Shown here in pieces: positions 1-12,046 of a stretch of DNA of 64,000 bases. This DNA comes from Geosiphon pyriformis (Eukaryota > Glomeromycota > Glomeromycetes > Archaeosporales > Geosiphonaceae). The notes under the pieces were generated by a model, which did not search any database, was not told the DNA's origin, and saw only the letters and a list, made by a program, of their open reading frames with translations. Numbering within the stretch: position 1 is the stretch's first letter; each line of letters opens with the position of its first letter. Location: the NCBI GenBank assembly GCA_016748015.1, contig JAAOMT010000470.1, forward strand, positions 242,509-306,508. Reading direction: 5' to 3'. The position numbers and the translations under genes are program-made.

Positions 1-395
1 GCTGAAACTTCTCGCAAATGGCTTATGGCCAGTCACCACCGCTTACAGATCTTCTTCATATCCAGTAATACAAAAGCTGAAACTTCTCGCAAATGGCTTA
101 TGGCCAGTCACCACCGCTTACAGATCTTCCTTTGTATACTGTAATATAAAGCTGAAACTTCTCGCAAATGGCTTATGACCAGTCACCACCGCTTACAGAT
201 CTTCTTCATATCCAGTAATACAAAAGCTGAAACTTCTCGCAAATGGCTTATGGCCAGTCACCACCGCTTACAGATCTTCCTTTGTATACTGTAATATAAA
301 GCTGAAACTTCTCGCAAATGGCTTATGGCCAGTCACCACCGCTTACAGATCTTCTTCATATCCAGTAATACAAAAGCTGAAACTTCCCGCAAATG
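1..395 (-). repeat. 75-bp tandem array, copy 1
   Basis: Five full 75-bp units start at 1, 76, 151, 226 and 301, with a truncated sixth from 376 that diverges at about 395. Two unit types alternate (they differ in the last ~25 bp), so the higher-order period is 150 bp. The third unit carries a private change (GACC instead of GGCC near its middle). The array lies directly downstream of the small gene at 457-723, read on the minus strand. Inverted copies with the same five units and the same private variant occur at 21960-22354 and 60474-60868. No known satellite family is recognised. Confidence 0.95.
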
Positions 396-456
396 ATTAA
401 CCGACTAACGAGTGGTTCAATTTATATTATCCTCATATCTATAAAAACAACATATA

Positions 457-723
457 TTAGTGAATTACATGTACCTTGTCTATATCTTGTAAGGAAGTGA
501 AGTATTCCTTTCTATCACTATTTAGAGTTTCTGCAGTCAACTCTTTAAAGACCTCCAAAAGACAGTTAGAATCACTTTCTTCCGTTTGTACATCTTTACA
601 CTTCCATAGTTCATGAAAGGCTCTAGCAACAGTAATTTTATTTAAGGGTTCGTTTTGTAAAAAAAATTTTAATTGGTCGAGTTCGTCGTGAGAAGTCATG
701 ATTACGCCGATCACTTTTGCCAT
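457..723 (-). CDS. Small conserved protein, copy 1 (function unknown)
   Basis: An 88-codon ORF from the ATG at 723. Comparison with the third copy (60170-60412), whose homology begins only at the second Met (M-T-S-[HY]-D-E-L-D), shows that the conserved protein starts at 699 and is 80 aa long. The first eight codons come from a palindromic dispersed motif also seen near 62.4 and 63.85 kb. The protein is hydrophilic and acidic, has Cys near the middle, and lacks a signal peptide or membrane segment. A plausible 36-nt intron (GTACAT donor, CACTAAT branch-like motif, TTTTATAG acceptor) overlaps the last codons. If spliced, the protein would end D-I-D-K-I. I do not recognise the family. It differs from copy 2 by one residue (Ser versus Cys). 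Confidence 0.6.
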   Translation of the reverse strand: MAKVIGVIMTSHDELDQLKFFLQNEPLNKITVARAFHELWKCKDVQTEESDSNCLLEVFKELTAETLNSDRKEYFTSLQDIDKVHVIH

Positions 724-1432
724 GCAAAAGTTAACGTGATTTTATAAAAAATATCATGTGAGCGGTTATTCGGCAAACCATTTATAGTCATTAAACAATT
801 TATATAATTTTAAATTGTATCTAGTCTTCCAATTTTAATAATATTAAAAAAATAAACTGTAAATATAATAGATTAAGTTCTTTTCTTTCACATTTATGGT
901 TTAATTTTTTGAATTATATTATATTTTATAAAGTTATTAAAGTTTAAAATTAGTCACTTTTATTATTAATCTTTAATTTTTGGATGCCAATCAATCAAAT
1001 TTTAGCCAATCAGCAATCATTAAAGTCATATTACCACATGATAAATCATTAAAGTATTATTATTTTCAGAAAGGTTTTTAATTAATATTAATTTAATTTT
1101 TAGATAGTCACTTTTTAAAAAGATATAGTATCTCTTGGCCTGTATGTTTTCTGTTGATGACATGACACTATTAATCATGAATATTTCATTCATACCACCA
1201 CTATATTTAATTGTTATTATCAGAACAAAAACCCAAATATTAATATTGTTCACACCAGATGTCAAAAGAATAGTAAAAGTACTATAAGTGATTGTCAAAA
1301 AATTTGGGAATATTATTTATGCTCTATTTGTGACCTTGTATTCTTTTTAATAAACATCAAAAACAACTGGCTTTGGTGCTGGAAGCAGCAAAAATTGAAA
1401 TGATTATAATATGATTGACTATTGGCCCAAGA

Positions 1433-3240
1433 GTAATACTATAAGCAAAATGTTTAATATTAAGAAACATTGCAAAAGATTAATTACTCACCTCAATTCC
1501 TATATCTTGAAGCAAAAACATGGCTTAAAATTTATGAAAAAAGTTAATACAATTAATTTTTTAATAAATAGACTTTGCAGTAAATTATAGATGGCTTATT
1601 TTTTTTGTAGCATCATATATGTAATATATGTTCTTTAATGATTGATGTTTTGAACACTTTTTTTTTGTAAAATTTTAGAAATAAATTGTGTTCTATCTGA
1701 CAAAGCTGATAAAAAATTTATTGCAAATAATTGTTGATCAAAAAGATAGTAGGTAAGAATATTTGAGATAAATTTTAATTTTAGTATTATAGCTTAGTTG
1801 TAACCTTTTATTTTCATATTTAGTGATTAACAATATGCTGAATTATTTATGAATTTACCATTTAAAAAAAAATATTCAGAATATTATAATGTGATTGAAA
1901 TGCCAAGATTTTTAACATGATTAAAGTTAGTATTATATACTTCTTTTTCATTAGTTATTTAATACTTGACATATGTTTTTTATATTACATCAATAGAAAA
2001 TTTAAAAAGAATATTATCTATTTATAAATTTAATTAAAACTTGCAATTGATTCGAAAATGTTATGTATTTTAATGATAATTTATGTATTTTTAAAGATGC
2101 CAAATTTTTATAAGTAAGAAGTTTATTAAGCTTTTACAAAAAAATCTGGGTTTTATCTACTTGAACTAATACATTTCATACATTTTTTGCATTAAAACAA
2201 ACTCATTAGAAAATATACAACATTAACAAAAAAAAGCTATTCAAGATTATGGGCTTTAAAATAACTTCAGTTCTCCCAATTAAGATAAAGCCAAAGATTT
2301 TTTAATTTTAACCTGATTCTCCTAAATTAATATCAACTAATATAAGTTTTTTGATTACTGTGATAAGCTATTATATATTATATTTTAATAAGTTGTTAAA
2401 ATATTCAACAATTGAAATTTTTTTTACAGTCTAAAAAACCAATTCTAAAACTATATTATGATTCAGTCGAATACATAATAGGTATTTTAGTTATTATATT
2501 TCTCTTTGGTATAATTTATCATTCAAATATTAAATTTAACCAAAAACTTTTATTACAAAAAATTTTGTATATCTCTTAGATCCAAGCAATTCTTTGAAAT
2601 GCAATATTATAGTCATTGAAAAGCTATTTGTAAATTCAAAATAAGTATTCACATTATAATAAAAATGATACTGGTCAAAATTTTTAAAGTTGTTTACTGT
2701 TTTTTATTTTTTTTAGATTACAAAAACGATTTGCAGTTTCTTTTTTTTTTAGACCTAATCAAGTTAATTTTTAATTATGAATACTACTTTTATGCTTTAC
2801 ATTTTTAAGCTTTTAATTATTTCTCTTAAGAGATCAGCTTCAATTTAAAAATCAGATTTTTTTTAAGTTAGTTGTTTAATTATCAATGTTAGACTTTTTT
2901 GCCCAAATTTTTTGTCATAAGTCAAAGAAATTTTTGTAATAACTATTTTTATTGACATTACTTGAATTTTTAGCTTAAATAATCTCCTTAATCCCAATAA
3001 AAATTTTTTTTTGATGAATCTCAAAGAAGCTTTTTTTGATTGTTTTTTATTTAGAATTACAAAACAGAAATTAAAGTTTAAATTAGAACCAAAAAGATTT
3101 AAAAAATAGATATACATTTGAATTGAAAATGTTATTTCCATTGTGATACAATTTTGTTGTACAATATTACATAGTTCAAATCTTTTAATTCTGTTTAAGC
3201 ACCAAATACACATTAGATTAATATTATATTACATAAAAAA
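1433..3240. other. AT-rich stretch without a recognisable gene
   Basis: About 1.8 kb of very AT-rich, low-complexity DNA. A 116-codon minus-strand ORF at 2863-3213 is Lys/Ile/Leu/Phe-rich and shows no family features. It sits just before the transposase pseudogene and may be part of that element's decayed 5' region. Confidence 0.5.
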
Positions 3241-5373
3241 ATGCTACTTCATTCTAAAAGAAAAAGAAAAGCTAAAAATCAAGTTAGAAATGCAAAAAAA
3301 TTATATAAAAAAACACATTATATCACTTTAATAAATGATCATAATATTAAAGTAAATAAATTTAACAGACTGGATGTTAATGATAGAGAGTCGAACAACA
3401 ATAATAATAGTAGATATGATAATATAGAAGATATAAAAGCCACAATTAGAATAAATACCAAATTAAAAAAACTTAGTTTAGTATAGAAAAATAAAAATCA
3501 TCTAAAAAAAAAAATGAAATCCTTACATAACAAAAAAGATACCAAAGTTAACCTATTACAATAAATATAGACCAAATAGTTTATTCACCAAAGCAGCAGT
3601 TGGAACTAAAAAAATTACCACTTTATTTAATATTAGTAATATTTAAACTACAAATTTACAATAACTCAAATCTAATGAATCTTTAAGCAATTCAGAAAAT
3701 AAGGTTGATTTGTATGCTAATTAAATAAAAAAAGAGCAAGAGTTAAAAGAATATTTAGAAAAACAACATGCTCAATTAGCTGTTTTTAAATATATTTAAA
3801 AAAGAGTTATTTTTGAATATATTATCTTGTTAAATAATAATAATAGACATAAAAAAATTAATGCTAGTTTGAAAATTGCCCAGAAGATTTTTATTATGGA
3901 AAGTACAAAAAATTTGATATCTTTGCAAAGTATTAGTTGCTTAATGATAAGCTTCCAACATTAAAACATAAAAAACATTAAAAAACAATTAAAATAATTA
4001 ATGATAAAATCATTGCAGAAAGATGTCATATTTGAATTAGAAACCAAAACTTCAATGCCACTTCAACCACATTTAAAAAATTCATTGAGCATAAATTGTT
4101 TCCTAATATTAGAATAATAATAAAAAAACTATTAGTCTTATAACTGCAGTAAGATGGCTCAAAATTCTTAATTATTTATTCCAACAACATTACTAAGGCT
4201 TATATTATAATAAACATGAAAAAAATAATGTTTTATAATTTTGAAAAAAATTTTTAGAAAAAATATATGAATATGAAAAATATATGTTAAAGTATAAAGA
4301 TGAATTTATAGATCAAATACATTCTAATTTACTTAATGAAAAGAAAAAAAAAGTTTTTGTAGTCCATAATAAATGCATTTTTTATTCAAATAATGGCAAG
4401 CATAACATATGAGCTGAACATGAAAATTTGTTACTAAGAAAAAAAAAATAAAAAATTAATTATGGTCAGTAAATTTCTAATTAAAATTAATAGATATTTA
4501 TATTTACAACAAAATGATATAAAAAACTATTCTAATATACCAAAAGAGGCACAATGTTATTTGCAATCTGGTATAAATCAAGATGGTTTTTAGACAGCAA
4601 ACCATCTTCTTAAACAAATTAAATATAAAGCAATTCCAATTTTTAAGAAATTATATTCAGATTATACAGTTGTATTTGTTTTTGATAATAGCTCTAATCA
4701 TGCAATATTTAGTAAAGATGCTTTAATTGCAAGCAGAATAAATTTAAGCCCAAGTAGAAAACAATCATTGATACAAGATACTTTTTTTGGATTAGATAAT
4801 TAATTACAATCAATAATTTTTTCAGAAACATATTCAGATAAAAAACTTTAAAAATTGCCTAAAAGAATTAAACAAGTATTAATAGAATGAGAAAAATGGC
4901 TATTAAAAGAATTAGTATTAGAATGCCAAAAATACAAAAAAAAAATCAAAGATTTTTCAAGAATTTTTTGTTATGTATGTTGAGTAATATCTTTGGAATC
5001 TGATTTTTTTGTTCAAAAAAATGCAATTGAAGAATTAATTGAAAGTATGAGACAAATGCATTTTTTTCCAAAATTTTATTGCAAATTAAATTTTATTAAA
5101 AGATATTAGGAAGCTGTTAAAAGATATGTATGTAACAAATGTGATTATTCATGGAAAAAATTACAAAAAACAGTGTCTAAAAGTCTTGAATCAGTATTTT
5201 TAATAACTATTAGACAATTTTCAAGAAAATATTGGTGTTATATAAATCTTTATAGAAAAGGTTTTAGTAGAAAATTAATAGAATATGCTATAAAAAAGTA
5301 TAAATTTCATAAAAAAATTCTGAATAATATTCTTAAAGAATTAGACAAATTAAATAATATTCAAACTTTATAA
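3241..5373 (+). pseudogene. Decayed DDE-superfamily transposase
   Basis: The ATG at 3241 (Lys/Arg-rich N-terminus) and the region 4462-5373 are in the same frame, and the total is 711 codons; small shifts occur in between (about 3487-4460). The C-terminal half reads as a DDE transposase: G-I-N-Q-D-G-F-[stop]-T-A-N-H near 4570, V-F-D-N-S-S-N-H near 4680 (second catalytic Asp), a Cys pair near 4965, then F-I-K-R-Y-[stop]-E-A-V-K-R-Y near 5090, where the usual catalytic Glu codon before R-Y-W appears as Lys. In-frame stops fall where Trp, Gln or Arg is expected, consistent with C-to-T and G-to-A changes. The last 66 codons (5173-5373) are still open. The type is common in Mucoromycota genomes. 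I recall no standard name, and no terminal inverted repeats were found. Confidence 0.75.
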
Positions 5374-5489
5374 TACTGTATTTGGTTTTATATTATATAA
5401 AATTTAATAAAATTTTATTTTTATTATAAATAATATATTAAAAACACATGTATATTAACCAATAAAATTTAATTATATAAATAAAAACA

Positions 5490-6076
5490 TGTGAAAATCA
5501 TTGTTTTATTTATATAGTAAAAATGTTGCTGAAACAACTGATACAAATAAAAAATATCCTAAAAAAGATTTGTATTAAAATTATATTTTTATGGGATTCT
5601 GATAGTAGAATCTTCTTTAGAGGAATCATTTTATTTGGTGGTTAATCTAGATTTCTTTAATAAAATCTGATTGAATTCATGAAAATTTACTAGTAACCTG
5701 TTCTAAAGATAAAATAATTTTAGTAATGGTGTATAGTATTAAAAGACTGATTTTTGGTTTTTCAAAATTTTTTACCTGCAAAATTAATAAGACATGCACA
5801 AAATTTTCAACTTTATCCACAGTTTTATTATGTAAAAAAATCTTGGTTTTTATGATAGGGAGGTAAAACTTTATACTTTTTTCTTATAACAATCCATATA
5901 CATCAACACAATGGTCATCTAATTATCAAAACACAATTAAACAATAGAATGTTATTTACATTATTGAATGAAATATGTTTTTTTATCTGTAATATTTATA
6001 CCAAATACAATGCAAAATTTATACAGCTTATTCTTTTTGGAAATTTTGGTATACCTGTCTGAGGTGAAACGAGCCA
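5490..6076 (-). pseudogene. Decayed copy of a spliced host gene (3' end)
   Basis: The reverse complement aligns along its length with 61652-62220 on the plus strand: three exons, both introns and the 3' flank. It contains the equivalents of F-G-I-N-I-T, L-R-E-K-G-I-K-F-Y-L-P and L-V-N-L-H-E-F, but several positions have become stops or transitions. CpG sites present in the 61-kb copy are nearly all TpG or CpA here (for example TTGCCGAAAC has become TTGCTGAAAC). This copy extends farther upstream than the other one, whose upstream part lies in a gap. Here an exon begins at 6076 after an AG acceptor (minus strand). It is truncated upstream by a family A element. Confidence 0.8.
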
Positions 6077-6184
6077 CTAACAAGAAAAAATAAAAACTTC
6101 TTTTTCAGAAAAGTGCTTTTTAAGAATTTGTAAATGTAAGAAAGAAAAAAGTTTTGAATGTAATGAAACAGATATTGATTTTGT

Positions 6185-7985
6185 TTCTAATTTGAAATTT
6201 AATTCAAAGTTTGAAATCTGTAATTGGAGTATTAATATTGATTTTCTAATTATTAATTGTTGAATCTAAAACAGTAATCTGCTTTTAGATGATTTTGTTT
6301 ATCACAATAATAACAATTATACATTTTTTGTTGTCATAGTTGATTGGCTGATGATAATAACAGACACAATTGATTTTGAAAACAATTAGAGTTTTCTGGA
6401 TTATTATGATATTGAAAAAGTTGATAAATTGTTTGATTATTAGCTAAGTATCTTTTAATTTTTTAATTAATAGCTTCATTAAATTGCTTTAATTTAATAT
6501 CCAATTTAGATAATCTGTTTATTATTAAATTTATGGCTTGGGCATAGTTGGCTTTAAATTTAGCTAATTCAAAATTTTTGGCATGTGTAACTGTGTTTTG
6601 AAGAGTATTTGGGTGTATTAAGCATACTTATTATAAAAGTACTGCATAATCTACAAATAAATTAATTCAAAATTTGCAGTACTGTGAAATAGTCAGTATT
6701 GATTGCTTAGATTTGGCACAGATTTCTGTGGAAATATTCTAAGTAAGTGGTAACTGCTTCAATATTACTTTGTTTAATTGTGATAAAATTAATTAACAAG
6801 TAATTAGTAATATTATTATTATTGAAATATTGTAGAAATGAAGTTTTAAATATGTTAAAATCTTGAAATTTGTTTACAAAATTTTAATACTACAAATTAG
6901 CAGTGTCTTAGAAAAAGTACAAAATGGCTTAAAATGTTCTGACATTATTCTATTTATTGGCTGCAATGGCTTTTTCTATATTGTTTAATCATGCTTGGAC
7001 ATTGTCTTTTTTATTAGTAAATTCTTTTAGTTTAAAAATGAGTGTATATGCTATTAATGCAATTAATAATTGTTGTTGGAATTGTTTCTGAATAGTGATT
7101 AATACTATTGGTAGTTGATTATTAAAATAACTGGAGATAAGTTTTCTAAAAGAATAGGAGCTGGATTTGAATTGTTTGGATTTGGTTGGATTTGAACAAT
7201 TAGAGTTTAAACTTCTAGGTTATTTGGAATTAGATTTTAATTATTATTTTTCTAATTACTGTTTTTTTCTTTTCTGATTTGGTATTTTCCTAATGACTGG
7301 TAGATCTAAAATTTGGTTAAGGTAACAGTAATTAAAGTCTTAATAATATTGTTGGTTACAATTTAAATTTTTCAAAGAAATTATTGTAAGTTTTTAATAA
7401 TTTGGCTTTTTTTTGATTATTTTAAAAAATACTTTGGATAATAGTGTTTTCACAATTGATGGTAATATAAATCTGAATAATATATAGATAGTACTTTCTA
7501 GTATATAATAATATAACAGGTAAATAAATAAAACAATTCTTGGTTTTTTCTAAGTAAGTAATTGTATTTTTTTTAATATTTCTGCTAAAGTTTATAATTT
7601 TTCTTTGTTTATAAAGATAATAGAAAATCTTTGCTGGGTGTAATTCTCAATTTTTTGATTTATTTCTATAATTAGTGCAGTGAACAAATGATTTTGTAGA
7701 AGTATAATGCTTTAGAATAATTTACTATAGAAATTATTAAGAGTGGCTTCTAAATTTTCTTGGTTTTCTAAGTAGAATTTAATTTTTTCATTGATGTAAA
7801 AATTAAAAGTTAATTTTGCTTGCCAATAGTTATTTGTTAATTCAAGATAAGTTTGATAATATTAAAATAAAGATTTTGCAAATTTTAAATAATTTTTTCC
7901 TATAATTTTTTGGTCTGTTACTTTTCTAAATAATTGATGTTAGTGCTAGTTCTCTGTTAGATTATATCTCACAGAGAGCACCAAA
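6185..7985 (-). pseudogene. Family A Ty3/gypsy gag remnant
   Basis: Minus-strand gag of an LTR retrotransposon, beginning next to the LTR at 7986. The primer-binding-like sequence TTTGGTGCTC lies immediately inside the LTR end (7976-7985). A zinc knuckle is readable at 6271-6315 as C-Y-Y-C-D-K-Q-N-H followed by a Cys (CX2CX4HX5C; the usual spacing is HX4C). The rest is full of stops and AT-rich. It is homologous to the gag at 29250-31305. The pol part is missing: the element is cut at about 6185, where the host gene copy begins. Confidence 0.7.
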
Positions 7986-8164
7986 TGTTACAAATGATTA
8001 TTTAGAATGTTAAAACAAATAACAAACTCATAACTTGGTGCTCAATAGCTAAAAAAGTTGGTAATTTCTAAAGATTTTAGAGTCTAAAGGTTTTAGTTAA
8101 GTCTTTTGTATAATAAACAGAAATTTAATTGATGGTTTCTTTTGTGAATTTTTTTCTTCAGTAT
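7986..8164 (-). mobile_element. Family A LTR fragment
   Basis: Starts with TGTTACAAATGATTATTT, the inner LTR end seen in every family A copy, and stops after ~180 bp where an inverted LTR begins at 8165. It is the 5' LTR remnant of the minus-strand gag at 6185-7985. Confidence 0.75.
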
Positions 8165-8996
8165 TGTTACTTATAAAAATTAGGAATTATAATAATAGAT
8201 AAAATAATTAATCAGAAATAGGCATAGTAAAAAGAAAAATTTCAGGATTTTTTTTAAAGAATTACAGAATTTTATAATTTTATAATTTCTTTTAAGAAAT
8301 TGCAAGATTCCAAAAAATCTTATATAACATAAATTATGTATATATAGTAAGAGTGTTAAAAGCAGAAAAAGTATTCAATTTAGATAAAACAGTAATTAAC
8401 AACAATTACTTATCTTCTATTTTTTTTTTCAAAAGATAGTTTTTTATAACTTAAAAGTAGAATTATTTCCATATTAATAAAATTATCTATTATTATCTAA
8501 TTCATATTATTATTATTTAATTAAAAAAAAATTATTTATTTTATTCTATTAATACTTTATGTTGATAAAATCCAATACTTAACTATATTAGACTAATAAC
8601 TCTTAATTATAGCTATTGATAAAATACTAATTTTTTATTTTCTTTTTTTATTTTATTTTATTTTATTTTATTTGTTTTTTTGTGGTTTACTAATTGATTA
8701 AAGGAATTAAGTGCTAAATATTTGACATTAAAAATAGCTTGGTAAAAAATCTGGAAATAAGAGTAGAAATTTAAATATAGCTTACCAAAAAAGCATAACT
8801 ATTAAAATAAACCAGCCACTACACTAAAAAAAAATTCACAAAAGAAACCATTAATTGAATCTCTGTTCATTATACAAAAAATTAAACCAAAATCTTTAAA
8901 CTTTAAAACCATCAAAAATTATAAATATTCTTAGCTATTAAGTATAAGTTATGAGTTTGTTATTTGTTCTAACACTCCAAATAATTATCTGTAATA
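8165..8996 (+). mobile_element. Family A LTR, plus orientation
   Basis: Runs from TGTTACTTATAAAAA to TCTGTAATA (832 bp), followed directly by the primer-binding-like TTTGGTGCTT at 8997. The ends TGTTAC and GTAACA (here GTAATA) are inverted complements. This copy belongs to the LTR subtype that lacks the AGCAAT hairpin array. Confidence 0.75.
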
Positions 8997-9522
8997 TTTG
9001 GTGCTTTTAATGAAGTATAATCTAACAGAAAATTAACACTAACATCAACTATTTAAAAAAGTGGCAAACCAAAAAATCATAAGAAAAAATTATTTAAATT
9101 TTGCAAAATCCTTATTTTAATATTACCAAATTTATTTTAAACTAATAAGTAACTATTGATTAACAGAATTAGCTTTCAATTTTTACATTAACAAAAAAAT
9201 TAAATCCTATTTAGAAAACCAAAAAAATCCAAAAACTGTTCTTAATATTTCTATAGTAAATTATTTCAAAACACTACACTTCTATCAAACCAATTGTTTA
9301 CATTACTAATTACAAAAATAAACAAAAAAATTAGAAATTACATTTAACAAAAAATTTTCATTATTTTCACAAACAAAAAAAAACTATAAACTCCAGCAAA
9401 AATACCAAGAAAAATACAATTACCTACTTGGAAAAAACAAAAAGTCATTTTACTTATTTACTTATTATACTATTATATACCAAGAAGTATTATCTACATA
9501 TTATCAGGATTCGCATTACCAT
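8997..9522 (+). pseudogene. Family A leader and gag start, plus strand
   Basis: A primer-binding-like site followed by the 5' end of gag, reading M-K-Y-N-L-T-E-N near 9012, then a decayed frame with several stops. It mirrors the minus-strand gag at 6185-7985 and also matches the leader of the non-autonomous element at 51088-51225. It is cut off by the LTR at 9523. Confidence 0.6.
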
Positions 9523-10405
9523 TGTTACAAGTGATTATTTGGGGTTTGGAAACAAATAACAAACCTGTAACTTGGTGCTTAATAAGTGATATAGTTGGTA
9601 GTATCTGAAGGTTTTCATATTTGAAGATTTTGGTTGAGTTTTTTATATAATAAACAGAGATTCAATGGTTTTTTTTATTTATTACTTCTTAGAATTGCAA
9701 TTCCATTAAATTTTTTTCTTAGTATAATGGCCAGTAATTCTTCTGATAAGTTATCTTCAATCTTTAAGTGTTTTACCCTTATTCCTGGATTTTTTACCAG
9801 TTACTTTAATGTTGATAACTTTGCATATTAATCTTTAATCAATTAATAAGTAATAAATAAAAATAAAGAAAGAAAAAAAAATAAAGAAAATAAGCCAAGG
9901 CAAAAAAGATTAGTATTCTGTCAATAGTCATAATCAAGAGCTATTAATTCAGTATAGTTAAGTATTAGTAACTATTAACATAAATTATTAATAGTAATAT
10001 TTAATAAATATTTTATTGATATGTTTTTATTTCAAGTTATAGAATATTATCATATAAAGAAATAGATGAGAATAAAAACTGGAGGCTTTAAAACTAAGAA
10101 TTCTGTCTGGGAAATCTGTTTTTTTTGCTTCTCACACTACTATTATATATATATAAATTTTATTATATGAGATTTCTTAAATTCCTTAAATCTCTAGCCA
10201 GAAATCCTAAAATTTCTGGAATCCTGTAATTTTTTGAGAAAAATCCTGAAATTCTGAAACTTTGCAATTCCTTATACTAGAATCCTATAATTTTGTAATT
10301 TTGTAATTTCTCTAAAAGAAATTCTGGAATTTTATTTTTACTACATCTTATTTTGATTGGCTAATTTGTATATTAATATATAATTTTTATATTCTATGAG
10401 TAATA
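9523..10405 (-). mobile_element. Family A 3' LTR, minus orientation
   Basis: An 883-bp LTR from TGTTACAAGTGATTATTT to TATGAGTAATA. On the minus strand it is preceded by a purine-rich tract (AAAAAAAGAAGATAA), the expected polypurine tract, so it is the 3' LTR of a minus-strand element. An ATG-initiated ORF inside it (9634-9831) is an LTR sequence, not a gene. Confidence 0.8.
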
Positions 10406-11075
10406 TTATCTTCTTTTTTTAATATTGAGCTCCATTAAAATCTTTTATATTTCTTGATTCTGTTTTTTTGATTAATTTTTGGACTTTTTTTTCTAGAATT
10501 ACTTGAGTTATTTTGATTTGTAATTCTTTAAATTAAGAGTTGGTTATTTTTCCTAATTAATTAATGATAACTGTATCCATTGCTGGATTAAGTAGTATTG
10601 CTGGTTAATCTTAAAATCCTGTATGTAGTTAATATATGGCTTGTGTTTGTGTAAACAGATTGTTTTTTTTTATAAATTGTTCTAATTGTTATAGTATTGT
10701 TGTGTTGAATAGTTGTTTTATTTTGTTAATATACAAGTTCTGAATATTCAGATTTTGCCCTAAGTAATAATAACAAAAGTTTCTTGGAAATTGTTGTAAC
10801 CACTAATTTTAAGTTTTTTTGGTTACTTTTTGATATAATACAGCTGTTTTTGGTGTTTCTATTAGCAATTTTACTTTTGCTATTATCTTGTCTATAGTAT
10901 TTTCCAATTTTCTGTGTACTTTGTATTAGGTATTTTTTTTATTATCTTTGTATCAAATGATTTGTTAGTTAATTGTAATTTTCAAATTTGTTTGTTGAAT
11001 TAATTGGAATAGTTGTTGTATAAGTAAATAGATGTTATTAGTAATTTTATCTTTTTTTGTTGCTTTTGGTTGTGT
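10406..11075 (-). pseudogene. Family A 3' tail
   Basis: AT-rich remnant of the 3' end of a family A element on the minus strand, similar to 41653-42300 (shared GAGCTCAATATTAAAAA next to the LTR). No open frame survives. It is cut at 11075 by the family B element. Confidence 0.55.
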
Positions 11076-12046
11076 TGTTACTAAAGGTTTTTGGTCTCTT
11101 TTCTTGAATATTATTAATGTCTGTTTGTTGTAAATTTATGACTAAAAAAAGTAGTTGAATCTCTAATAACTGAATTTATCTTCAAATTATCTTTTATAAT
11201 TTGAACTGCTGGGCTTATAAGTAGAATGGCCAATTTTGTGTTAATTACTTTGTGTAGTTACATTATAGTAAATGTCAACTTTTTTCCAGGAATTGTTCAT
11301 CTAGAAGCTTACTAAAAATGTGTAATTACTTTGCTGTAAAAGTCAACTTTTTTACAGAAATCTTATCTGTAGACTATTTTAACAATTATAATAAAAAAAG
11401 TAAAAAAAAATATAAAAAATATAAAAAAAATAGAATTGTGTTAAAGAAAACGTTTTTTATTTAAGCCTGGAGTCACTAACAGATTAATGAAATTGGTAGC
11501 TAATCAATTTCAAAATGTTAGTTGTATTAAGAGAATTTCAAATGTAATAATTTAAAGGATTTGGTTTTCAAATATTTAATTTTTATTTGAGATATATAAA
11601 AAGTAATTTGTTCTAATTAAAATTTCTAAAGTAAAATACTATGATAAAATACTATAAGAAGATACATTTTCTTAAAGAAAGAAACTCTTTTTTTATACAA
11701 TTTGTTGTAGTACTAGTCTTTGAATATGCACTTTTCTCTTTGCTCTAATTTTAGTAAACTAAAGATATATTTCAGCAAACTACAAGTTATTTCTACAAAC
11801 TATTGATTATTTCGGCCAATTTTCATCAATTTTGGCGAATTTGACTATATTAAATGGTTCAAGGTATTGTGTAATTTGATTATTTTAATTTCTATAATAC
11901 AAATTGAGTTATTAATTGAATGATAATATTTGATAATTTGGTTAAATAATAAGTAATAATTAAAATAATAATAATATATGCTAATTAATAATAGAAATTA
12001 TGAGGAAATTTTATGCTAATTAATAGCTAAAATTCTACTGATAACA
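11076..12046 (-). repeat. Family B 3' LTR
   Basis: Starts (plus reading) with TGTTACTAAAGGTTTTTGG and ends with CTACTGATAACA. It aligns along its length with 19966-20928, with frequent transitions. Immediately inside, the minus strand reads CTTAAGAAGAAAATTA, a polypurine-tract candidate (12047-12062). Confidence 0.85.

Larger units (their letters stand above)
1..1432. repeat. Left arm of a 1.43-kb inverted duplication
   Basis: The segment is the reverse complement of 20929-22354 and includes array, small gene and ~700 bp of upstream DNA. From 1 to about 1098 the arms are almost identical by eye. From about 1098 to 1432 they differ frequently, mostly by transitions. The upstream part (724-1432) holds no convincing gene: the minus-strand ORF at 1026-1298 is broken in the other arm. 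Confidence 0.9.

Noticed and set aside
1-375. 25-aa repeat protein encoded by the 75-bp array
   Set aside because: 75 is a multiple of three, so any stop-free frame repeats by default. Two frames of the same strand are open, and unit variants show no codon pattern.
1-395. CRISPR-like array
   Set aside because: Units are contiguous 75-bp repeats with no unique spacers, in a eukaryotic genome.
1026-1298. 90-aa minus-strand ORF upstream of the small gene
   Set aside because: The homologous stretch in the right arm carries stops and frameshifts. The ORF is probably chance in AT-rich DNA.
2863-3213. 116-aa minus-strand ORF
   Set aside because: Low-complexity Lys/Ile/Leu/Phe composition and no homologue in the window; likely chance.
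3241-5373. Alternative genetic code with TAA/TAG read as Gln
   Set aside because: TAG and TGA also replace Trp and Arg, and the intact genes at 60-64 kb use CAA/CAG for Gln and end at normal stops.
9634-9831. 65-aa ORF, and similar ones at 28686-28883 and 50864-51163
   Set aside because: They lie in or across LTR sequence and are not kept open in other copies of the same LTR.
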